Shown here in pieces: positions 15,779 through 21,303 of a DNA stretch of 21,303 nt. Under the pieces are notes generated by a model that did not search any database, had not been told where the DNA came from, and saw only the letters and a list, made by a program, of their open reading frames with translations. Within the stretch, counting starts at the first letter, position 1, and each line of letters opens with the position of its first letter. The position numbers and the translations under genes are program-made. The DNA comes from JASEHD01 sp964471945 (GTDB taxonomy: Bacteria; Bacteroidota; Ignavibacteria; UBA10030; SZUA-254): contig CAYYIJ010000039.1 of NCBI GenBank assembly GCA_964471945.1, forward strand, positions 1 to 21,303, in the 5' to 3' direction.

Positions 15779-16054
15779 TTATGTTGATTCAGTAATATCC
15801 AGTTTATCTACGACCGCCATAATTACCGCATCGACCGGTTTATTTTTAGTTAGGGCGGTTTGACGAGAAGAACTGCCGCTGCAAACGAGCACAACATCAC
15901 CTACGCCGGCTTGAACTGTGTCGACAGCAACAACGAATGTATCTTTGAGTTTATAGTCTAATCCAATATGCTTGACGAGTTGAAATTTCATCCCGACAAG
16001 TTCTTCATCCTTGCGTGTAGCCCAGACTGTTCCGATAACTTTTCCTAGAAACAC
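15779..16054 (-). CDS. EutN/CcmL-family bacterial microcompartment vertex protein (BMC-P), copy 2
   Basis: This is a second 91-residue BMC-P protein. It has FLGKVIGTVWATRKDEEL at the N-terminus, VAVDTVQAGVGDVVLV in the middle, the canonical SGSSSRQ loop (58-64) seen in EutN and CcmL, and KPVDAVIMAVVDKLDI at the end. It starts with GTG, like copy 1, and has no evident Shine-Dalgarno. The first 38 bases of the two genes are about 87% identical by eye, including third positions, whereas the middles differ strongly. The gene lies 44 bases after the 64-residue CxxC/CxC protein gene and nine bases before copy 1, so all three are probably on one transcript. Its pentameric cap role is known for the family; its role here is unknown. 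Confidence 0.93.
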   Translation of the reverse strand: MFLGKVIGTVWATRKDEELVGMKFQLVKHIGLDYKLKDTFVVAVDTVQAGVGDVVLVCSGSSSRQTALTKNKPVDAVIMAVVDKLDITEST

Positions 16055-16098
16055 TTTATTTTTTTTGAATTATAAATTGAATGATATCTGAAATAGAT

Positions 16099-16293
16099 TT
16101 ACGCATAAACCTCTTTTTCGTTACATTTGCACAATTGAATTCGACGGTGATTGAATCGAATGTTACCGTGTTTTGATGGTTCTGATCTAACATATAGGAT
16201 CGGTTGTTTGACGGTTCCACAAACTTGACATTTTTTACCGCGTTGCATCGCAGCTTTCATCGCCTTATCTGCGAACGATTGTTGTTTTGCCAT
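16099..16293 (-). CDS. Small CxxC...CxC protein, putative zinc-binding, unknown function
   Basis: This is a 64-residue basic protein. It has a Lys/Gln-rich helical N-terminus (about 1-20, SFADKAMKAAMQRGKK), then CQVC (Cys22, Cys25), a short beta-like segment (KQPILYVRSEPSKHGNIRF, 29-47) and CKC (Cys54, Cys56) near the C-terminus. Four cysteines in CxxC and CxC pairs about 28 residues apart suggest one zinc ion in a ribbon or knuckle. The net positive charge (many Lys, Arg and His) would suit RNA or DNA binding. I do not recognise the family. It lies 31 bases after the GAF/GGDEF-like gene and 44 before the BMC vertex genes, all on the same strand. The start is ATG, with only a weak AAAGA upstream. 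Confidence 0.72.
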   Translation of the reverse strand: MAKQQSFADKAMKAAMQRGKKCQVCGTVKQPILYVRSEPSKHGNIRFNHRRIQLCKCNEKEVYA

Positions 16294-16324
16294 ATAGTAT
16301 CTTTCTTTTTTTAGATATGATTAA

Positions 16325-18286
16325 TTAAAAAACTCTTACAACATTTCCGCCGGCTTGCGAAGCAGCATTTAGCACTGCAACCGAATTGCCTACTAATTCT
16401 TCTTTTTTCATTCCCTCCATCGCTCCTGCAACGCCGGCGCTTATTGTAATGGAGATATTTTTCCCGTCAATATTGATTACTAATCCTGCGATATTTTTTC
16501 GTATCTTTTCTGCCCAGATATACGCTTCGTTTGCAGCAGTATTGATTAACAATATCCCGAAACGATTAGTGTCATATCGTCCAACAAGATCGTATGAACG
16601 AACGCTGGAGCGAACAGCTTTTGCCAGGGTTAGCATAACCCTCTCGAAACTTTCATTGCCGAACCGCCCGACAATTTCTTCAGTTTTATCAATTGTAACG
16701 AATAATAACGATAGTTCAGTTCCCGAATCGTCTGATCTTTGAAGTTCCTCTTCTATACGCTGCATGAAAAATTTTTTAGAATACGATCCTGTAACATCAT
16801 CTATGATAACATATTCATTTATCATTTCCTGCATAAAGTAAATCTCGAGAGCATATGCGGTATTTTCTGCCATGCGGTAGAGCATATCGATATCGCGTCT
16901 GGTGAAATTGGATTTTTCACGACTTTCGATATTGATTGCACCGTAACATTTGTTCAGAGAGCTAAGGGGTAGAGAGATGAACGATCCCTTTGGATTAAGT
17001 TTTTCCTCTGAATAATATCGGGGAGTTGTATTTGTCTCCAGATCATCGACATATGTATGTTCATTATTTTTAATCGTTTGACCGACTAAACTTTCCGGAA
17101 AATCAATTGCCTGTTCTGTTACAATGTAACTTTCATAAATGCGATTGGTAATTTTCTTGGCAACCCATGCGTGCTTCGCTTCATCGTATAATACGATCGA
17201 AAGATAATCCCAATTTATTAATTTTGAAGTTTCTTCCGCAAGCGATTGCACTATACTTGGAAGCTTGAAATTTTGCTTGATTCTTTCCTGTAAACGGCGG
17301 ATCGAACTAAGAAGCTCGCTATCGAGAAGTAAATCGTATTTGTCGTTGTAACTTTTTATTAATGCAGATATTAATTTAGTAAACTGTCCGAGGAGTGTTA
17401 ACGTCTCCTCCCCGAAATCATCAGTAGCTCTACTGTCAACAATAAGCACTCCTATGGGTTTTGCACCAGTTTCAGTGATGTTACCACGGATAAAAAAAAC
17501 TGGTACTCCAATAAACGATTTTATTTGTGTAGGATGTTCATAATAATGAAGTAATTCAGCTTCTGAAAGGGAATTTACTTCTGAGATGAATTCTGGTTTA
17601 CCGAAATCTGCGACTTTGCTGACGAGGTCATGTCCCATTGCGAATCTTCGAGATGTAAAACAACTCGGACTATCAGAAACATATGATTCTATGATCATTT
17701 GTTGTTTCTCTCGATTTGCCCAGAAAAAAGCAGCGGTATGAGCAAACAAAACTTCTTTTATTACATTCAGAACTTTAGTTAAAAGGAAATTAAATTCAGT
17801 TCGTGGTTCTGTTTCTCCTTTGAATATTTCTGAATTAACATCAAAGAAATCGGTGACTTGGAATTGTGGTAAAACATGGAGTTTTTTAAATGACGTTGTC
17901 TTAAAAAGATGATTCGTAGTTTTTGATTCTTCTATTTCATTGAATGGTTTAAATGAATTTTCGCTAACCTCATCATATTTAAAATCCCCATGGCTGGATT
18001 GTTGAAAATCATCAAAGATTAATTTTTTCATCATTTCATTTTTTTGATTTGATTGAGAAATCGAATTAGGTTCCTTTTTGTTCATAAATGGGTGAAAGTA
18101 CTTCATCCTGAGAGAGATGAATAACAGAATCGAAGTTGCAATAACTATAAATAGACAAACTACACGTATTAGAAAGATGTCGATTAAAATTCCGGTTATA
18201 AGTGCAACCATTCCGATAACTAAAACGATGTTATCATTAGCGTTAATCTTAGAAATAATGCTATGGAGCTTCAAATGAGGCAACAT
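16325..18286 (-). CDS. Membrane GAF-GAF protein with degenerate GGDEF domain
   Basis: With the ATG at 18286 this protein has 653 residues. Two hydrophobic helices lie near the N-terminus (about 21-38 and 40-59). A variable linker follows, then two GAF-type sensor domains (about 162-312 and 342-482) and a C-terminal GGDEF-like domain (about 490-653). The GGDEF fold is recognisable from DDVTGSYSKKFF at its start, YDLVGRYDTNRFGILL and the closing AASQAGGNVVRV. The signature itself is DTNRF in place of GGDEF, so the GTP-binding glycines and catalytic acid are missing and diguanylate cyclase activity is unlikely. The frame is open to a TTG at 18355, but a promoter with a perfect TTGACA lies at 18337-18365, so I prefer ATG 18286. 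It is the first gene of the run leading to the vertex proteins and rpoD. Confidence 0.85.
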   Translation of the reverse strand: MLPHLKLHSIISKINANDNIVLVIGMVALITGILIDIFLIRVVCLFIVIATSILLFISLRMKYFHPFMNKKEPNSISQSNQKNEMMKKLIFDDFQQSSHGDFKYDEVSENSFKPFNEIEESKTTNHLFKTTSFKKLHVLPQFQVTDFFDVNSEIFKGETEPRTEFNFLLTKVLNVIKEVLFAHTAAFFWANREKQQMIIESYVSDSPSCFTSRRFAMGHDLVSKVADFGKPEFISEVNSLSEAELLHYYEHPTQIKSFIGVPVFFIRGNITETGAKPIGVLIVDSRATDDFGEETLTLLGQFTKLISALIKSYNDKYDLLLDSELLSSIRRLQERIKQNFKLPSIVQSLAEETSKLINWDYLSIVLYDEAKHAWVAKKITNRIYESYIVTEQAIDFPESLVGQTIKNNEHTYVDDLETNTTPRYYSEEKLNPKGSFISLPLSSLNKCYGAINIESREKSNFTRRDIDMLYRMAENTAYALEIYFMQEMINEYVIIDDVTGSYSKKFFMQRIEEELQRSDDSGTELSLLFVTIDKTEEIVGRFGNESFERVMLTLAKAVRSSVRSYDLVGRYDTNRFGILLINTAANEAYIWAEKIRKNIAGLVINIDGKNISITISAGVAGAMEGMKKEELVGNSVAVLNAASQAGGNVVRVF

Positions 18287-18334
18287 ATTCGCTATCGACA
18301 AAAATATTTTTTGAATGGTTTTTCTCAAAACTAC

Positions 18335-18365
18335 TAAATTTAATGAATTTCGCAATGAATGTCAA
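18335..18365 (-). promoter_or_regulatory. Probable promoter of the GAF/degenerate-GGDEF gene
   Basis: On the minus strand a perfect TTGACA (18365-18360) is followed after 17 bases by TAAATT (18342-18337). The latter extends to TAAATTTA (18342-18335), seven of eight positions of the Bacteroidota TAnnTTTG element. Transcription would begin near 18330, giving a leader of about 45 bases before ATG 18286. The element overlaps the longer reading of the gene from TTG 18355, which argues for the later start. Confidence 0.55.
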
Positions 18366-18457
18366 CGAAAAACATTCTGCGTAAAAAAATAGTGCTGTTT
18401 ATGTTATTTCTCATTGGAATTAATTTAACGATTTTATTGGATTTTTTAAAAAAATGT

Positions 18458-18486
18458 TTGCATATTATCAATACAAATTGTATACT
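18458..18486 (+). promoter_or_regulatory. Possible promoter of the receiver-DHp gene
   Basis: TTGCAT (18458-18463) and TATACT (18481-18486) are 17 bases apart on the plus strand. The predicted transcription start (about 18493) is only seven bases before the ATG at 18500, so a transcript from it would be almost leaderless and would hardly include the AGGGA ribosome-binding sequence. It may be a real promoter for a near-leaderless mRNA, or a chance match in AT-rich DNA. Confidence 0.4.
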
Positions 18487-18499
18487 CGAAAAGGGACAG

Positions 18500-19141
18500 A
18501 TGGAAAATAATATTAAAATACTCCTTATTGATGAAGATATAGAATTTGTGGAAATCATCAAGCATCGATTTCGACCGGCTCAAAATAAGAATTTCGAGGT
18601 TGTTTGGGTTAAAGATGGGCAAGAAGGACTTGATAATTTAAAATCTGATCCAACAATTGATCTTATTTTATTGGATTATTTCCTTCCAAAATCGAATGGA
18701 ATCGAAGTCGTTAAAGAAATATTCAATTCCAAAATCATTAAACCGATAATATTGCTCACGTCCCACAAAGATTTCCGTATTGCAATCGAAGCTATGAAAT
18801 ATGGCGTAGAAGATTACTTGATCAAGGAGGAAATGATCGACACGCTTCTTCCCAGAACGGTTCTCAGTATATTAGAGCGTTTTCAAGTTAACAAGCGGCT
18901 TCTTGAAACTGAAAAAGAAAAAATGATTCTTGAGAAAAGAATGGAAGCGGTCCAGGAGTTAATAGTTACCATGTGTCATGAATTCAATAATCCCCTTGCT
19001 GCAATCAAAATAAGTACCGACATTTTGCTACGTCAATCGAAATCGGATGAACAAAAAAATATTTTAACTAAATTCAACGACGATATAACTCACCTTGAAA
19101 AACAAATAATTAAACTAAGAGATATTAATATCGATAAATAA
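18500..19141 (+). CDS. Response regulator receiver fused to a lone HisKA/DHp domain
   Basis: This 213-residue protein begins with an intact receiver domain (about 5-125): pocket acids Asp11 and Glu12 in LLIDEDIEF, phosphoacceptor Asp59 in LILLDYFLP, Thr87/Ser88 in LLTSH, and Lys109 in YLIKEE. A helical linker (about 128-150) leads to a HisKA-like dimerisation domain (about 150-210) with the H-box TMCHEFNNPLAAI (His160). The protein stops there: no N-, G1- or G2-box follows in any frame, so there is no ATPase domain. It could act as a phosphotransfer protein or a regulator of another kinase. An upstream in-frame ATG at 18359 would add 47 hydrophobic and basic residues unlike the family; ATG 18500 is preceded by AGGGA and a promoter-like element. 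Confidence 0.85.
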   Translation: MENNIKILLIDEDIEFVEIIKHRFRPAQNKNFEVVWVKDGQEGLDNLKSDPTIDLILLDYFLPKSNGIEVVKEIFNSKIIKPIILLTSHKDFRIAIEAMKYGVEDYLIKEEMIDTLLPRTVLSILERFQVNKRLLETEKEKMILEKRMEAVQELIVTMCHEFNNPLAAIKISTDILLRQSKSDEQKNILTKFNDDITHLEKQIIKLRDINIDK

Positions 19142-19170
19142 TTGATTTTCAATTCAAAATTCGATATATT
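19142..19170 (+). promoter_or_regulatory. Possible promoter upstream of the NIF3-family gene
   Basis: TTGATT (19142-19147) and TATATT (19165-19170) are 17 bases apart, directly after the stop codon of the receiver-DHp gene. The predicted start near 19178 would give a leader of about 94 bases that contains the intrinsic terminator at 19234-19262. A second, weaker -10 candidate, TATACT, lies at 19225-19230 and would start transcripts inside the terminator stem. Confidence 0.4.
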
Positions 19171-19233
19171 ATACACCTATGAATTATGTTTTGCGAAATC
19201 CATTTTCCATTATATATTAACAAGTATACTGAT

Positions 19234-19262
19234 TGTCCCGTTCAATACGGGACATTTTTTTT
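19234..19262 (+). terminator. Intrinsic (rho-independent) terminator
   Basis: A perfect 8-base-pair stem, TGTCCCGT (19234-19241) with ACGGGACA (19247-19254), encloses the loop TCAAT. It is followed at once by eight T residues (19255-19262). It lies 92 bases after the receiver-DHp stop and only nine bases before the proposed ATG of the NIF3-family gene. It can serve as the terminator of the upstream gene or as an attenuator in the NIF3 leader. Confidence 0.88.
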
Positions 19263-19271
19263 CTATCAACT

Positions 19272-20393
19272 ATGGTTTATGTAACACTTAGGGGAATTGA
19301 GGAAATTTTCAAGAAATGGGCACCGTATGAAATTGCTTGGAAACATGACAATGTGGGTCTCCAGGTTGGTTCCTATAATCAAAAAATTAGGTCTATTCTA
19401 GTTACGTTAGATGTAACTGATGAAGTTATTGAAGAAGCTCGTAAGAAAAGCATCGATCTGATAATCAGTCATCACCCGCTCTTATACCATCCATTAAAGA
19501 ATATTGTAGTTGATGAACGAATAGGGAGGATGGTTAAAGAATTGGTGAGAAACAACATTCTGCTCTATTCTGCCCATACTAATCTGGACTTTACAAAAAA
19601 TGGTGTGAGCATTGCCCTAGCAGAAAAATTGAATTTAAAGAATGTTGATTTTTTACTAAAGAACCAGCATGTTCAAAAAAAAATTGTAGTGTTTGTTCCC
19701 TTCGCCCATAGTGAAAAAATCATGCTTGCGATGTCACATGCAGGTGCTGGAGTAATTGGACGATATGAATCATGCTCTTTCCAAACTCCTGGATATGGAA
19801 CTTTTAAACCGCTTACTACCGCAAATCCATTCATAGGTAGAAAGGGTAATCTTGAAAAGATCGATGAATGTAGATTAGAGATGGTTGTTCCAGCATGGAA
19901 ACTAAAGGATGTCATAACTGTCATGAAAGCTAAACATCCGTACGAAGAGGTTGCATACGATGTATACGATCTAATGAATCCGAGCAATGATTATGGTGCA
20001 GGGGCTATAGGTAGTTTGATAAAAAGGTTGCCGCTATATAAATTCCTGACATTCGTAAAACGTCAACTTCGTATTCCTGTACTTAGGTATAGTTGTGATA
20101 ATATTTCTTCTGTTCGCCGGGTGGCAGTGTGTGGAGGTGGAGGTATTGATTTACTCAAAAATGCTCTTGAACAGGAAGCGGATGTTTTTATTACGGGTGA
20201 TATTCCGTATCATCGGTTTATGGATGGGAATAATAAAATGGTTATAATCGATGCAGGACATTTTGAAACAGAATATCCGGCGATCGAAAAAGTGGCTCAA
20301 GTTTTAAGAGAACAGATTAGGGAACAAAATTGGAAGACTAAAATAGCAACAACAAAAATCTTTAGAAATACTATTTATTACTTTAAATCTTAA
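19272..20393 (+). CDS. NIF3/DUF34-family dinuclear metal protein (YqfO-type, long form)
   Basis: This 373-residue member of the NIF3 (GTP cyclohydrolase I type 2 homologue, YbgI/YqfO) family forms toroidal hexamers with a dinuclear metal site; its physiological substrate is not settled. Metal-ligand motifs are present: LIISHHPLLYHP (His67-His68), SAHTNLDF (His102 and Asp106) and DAGHFETE (about 328-334). The length of about 370 residues shows it is the long form, with an inserted CutA/PII-like domain in the middle (about 135-240, includes KHPYEEVAYDVYDL). The frame also opens at TTG 19233, but that start lies within the terminator hairpin, so ATG 19272 is preferred; no Shine-Dalgarno is visible. 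The zinc-ribbon gene follows after 11 bases, a pairing that recurs in many bacteria. Confidence 0.93.
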   Translation: MVYVTLRGIEEIFKKWAPYEIAWKHDNVGLQVGSYNQKIRSILVTLDVTDEVIEEARKKSIDLIISHHPLLYHPLKNIVVDERIGRMVKELVRNNILLYSAHTNLDFTKNGVSIALAEKLNLKNVDFLLKNQHVQKKIVVFVPFAHSEKIMLAMSHAGAGVIGRYESCSFQTPGYGTFKPLTTANPFIGRKGNLEKIDECRLEMVVPAWKLKDVITVMKAKHPYEEVAYDVYDLMNPSNDYGAGAIGSLIKRLPLYKFLTFVKRQLRIPVLRYSCDNISSVRRVAVCGGGGIDLLKNALEQEADVFITGDIPYHRFMDGNNKMVIIDAGHFETEYPAIEKVAQVLREQIREQNWKTKIATTKIFRNTIYYFKS

Positions 20394-20404
20394 AGGAAAT
20401 CACG

Positions 20405-21130
20405 GTGGAAAATAGACTTAATAATTTATATTCAATACAGATAATTGATTCACAGTTACAAGACGTTCATGATCTTAAGGGCGATTTACCCAGGATAGTT
20501 GAGGAACTGGAAGAAAGTGTAAACACATTAAAATTAAAAATAAAAGAATTAAATACTACAATCAAACAATTAAAAATTAGTCGTGATAATGCTGATTTAG
20601 AGATAATCGATCTTGCAGAAAAAATTAAAAAATATAAGAACCAACAGCTAAATGTTAAATCGAACAAACAGTATGATGCTCTGACTAAGGAAATTGATGC
20701 AGCAGATAAAAAGTCAGAGAAATTGGAAATAGAACTCGAAATAGCTGAAGGTAAGATGGAGGTTGCAAAGAAAGATATCGAAACATTTACAAAACAATTC
20801 GAAAATGATGATGAAGAACTTGGTGAACGGCGGAAAGAATTGCGAGAGGTTAGCAAAGAACATGAAAAAGAAGAATTAAAATTAAAACATGAGCGGGCAA
20901 AAATGGTAGCTCGGATTGATAAAGGTGACCTTGAAAAATACGAAAGAATAAGAAAAGCAAAAGGAGGTGTTGCTGTTGTACCAATAAAACGGAATGCTTG
21001 TGGAGGGTGTTTTAGTCGTGTTCCTCCTCAGAAGATTTTAGAAATCCGGCAGAATTCAAAATTTTATACTTGTGAGCATTGTGGTCGTATTCTTGTATCT
21101 GACCATATTGTGAGTCTGAGTAATAAGTAG
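20405..21130 (+). CDS. Coiled-coil protein with C-terminal C4 zinc ribbon (DUF164/COG1579)
   Basis: This is a 241-residue cytoplasmic protein. Residues 1-180 are almost entirely charged heptad-like sequence, forming a long antiparallel coiled-coil hairpin. The family motif NVKSNKQYDALTKEI (83-97) is present at the usual place. The C-terminal zinc ribbon (about 195-232) has CGGC (Cys199, Cys202) and CEHCGRIL (Cys223, Cys226). The family (PF02591-type zinc ribbon, COG1579) is found across bacteria and its function is poorly defined. The start is GTG at 20405, with AAGGA about nine bases upstream. It follows the NIF3-family gene by 11 bases on the same strand, so the two form an operon. Confidence 0.92.
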   Translation: MENRLNNLYSIQIIDSQLQDVHDLKGDLPRIVEELEESVNTLKLKIKELNTTIKQLKISRDNADLEIIDLAEKIKKYKNQQLNVKSNKQYDALTKEIDAADKKSEKLEIELEIAEGKMEVAKKDIETFTKQFENDDEELGERRKELREVSKEHEKEELKLKHERAKMVARIDKGDLEKYERIRKAKGGVAVVPIKRNACGGCFSRVPPQKILEIRQNSKFYTCEHCGRILVSDHIVSLSNK

Positions 21131-21133
21131 CAA

Positions 21134-21289
21134 AGACTTCTGAATTATTTTATTTTGTCACGTTGAGCGAAGCGAAACATATCGATTCTAAAGAATTTGA
21201 GAACCTTCACTTCCTGCCTGCCATCCACTATGGCCGACTTTGGCAGTCGGGCGTTCAGGGTGACAAATGGAGGGATTTTTCAGAAGTCT
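21134..21289. repeat. Long imperfect palindrome, MITE/REP-like intergenic repeat
   Basis: This 156-base element directly follows the zinc-ribbon gene. Its ends are a perfect 11-base inverted repeat: AGACTTCTGAA at 21134-21144 and TTCAGAAGTCT at 21279-21289. Inside lies a second inverted pair, TTTGTCAC (21154-21161) with GTGACAAA (21260-21267), flanked by TTGAGCG and CGTTCA that also pair. A compact hairpin, CCGACT (21234-21239) with AGTCGG (21245-21250), sits in the right arm. The motif TTGAGCGAAGCGAAA resembles the dispersed TGTCA-CCTGAGCG-AAGCGAA repeats of many bacterial genomes. I see no open frame. It may also end transcription of the zinc-ribbon gene. Confidence 0.7.
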
Positions 21290-21303
21290 CTAGTAATAAC
21301 TAT

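Noticed and set aside
18359..18499. 47-residue N-terminal extension (a membrane helix) of the receiver-DHp protein
   Set aside because: Receiver domains normally begin close to the ILLID strand, AGGGA precedes ATG 18500, and the extension overlaps promoter-like elements for both divergent genes.
19233..19271. TTG start at 19233 for the NIF3-family protein
   Set aside because: The added 13 residues are encoded by the terminator hairpin and T-run, and the family N-terminus fits ATG 19272.
20467..20856. Serine-rich 129-residue frame on the minus strand
   Set aside because: It is the complement of the coiled-coil zinc-ribbon gene; Lys/Glu-rich coding sequence read in reverse commonly gives Ser/Phe/Leu-rich open frames.

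Overview
This AT-rich window (roughly 35-40% GC by eye) most likely comes from the Bacteroidota/Chlorobi superphylum, and probably from the Ignavibacteria or a close relative. Several features point there. A secreted protein ends in a type A type IX secretion (T9SS) sorting domain of the YPNPFN...GQ.......G.Y...WN style. The primary sigma factor is a short form without region 1.1. Succinate dehydrogenase is arranged sdhC-A-B with a b558-family cytochrome. Two upstream elements fit the Bacteroidota -7 consensus TAnnTTTG. The taxonomic call is inference, not proof.

Layout. (i) 1-4943, minus strand: a tyrosine recombinase cut by the window edge, a Nudix hydrolase, a large T9SS-sorted beta-propeller/SdrD-type secreted protein, a small thiamine-binding MTH1187-type protein and a four-helix membrane protein of unknown function. 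(ii) 4950-7741: a membrane sensor histidine kinase, divergent from a TPR protein with a degenerate receiver domain. (iii) 7764-11725, minus strand: sdhB, sdhA and sdhC, then a MauE/DoxX-like membrane protein. (iv) 11731-15448, minus strand: a membrane-anchored rhodanese, fmt, def, an NlpC/P60 lipoprotein and rpoD, tightly packed and partly overlapping. (v) 15506-18286, minus strand: two EutN/CcmL-type bacterial microcompartment (BMC) vertex proteins in tandem, a 64-residue CxxC/CxC protein, and a membrane GAF-GAF-degenerate-GGDEF protein. (vi) 18500-21130, plus strand: a receiver protein fused to a lone histidine-kinase dimerisation (DHp) domain, a NIF3-family protein preceded by a perfect intrinsic terminator, and a coiled-coil C4 zinc-ribbon protein. 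(vii) The right edge is a long palindromic intergenic repeat.

How the genes fit together. Housekeeping functions (N-terminal methionine formylation and deformylation, primary sigma factor, respiratory complex II, cell-wall hydrolase) sit beside a set of atypical signalling proteins. Three of these lack a key catalytic element: a receiver without its phosphoacceptor Asp, a GGDEF domain without its signature, and a DHp domain without an ATPase domain. The most unusual item is the pair of microcompartment vertex proteins with no shell hexamer or cargo enzyme in view. They are embedded between a sigma factor and a sensor protein.

No tRNA, rRNA, CRISPR array or complete insertion sequence was seen. 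No gene-free stretch exceeds 300 bases.
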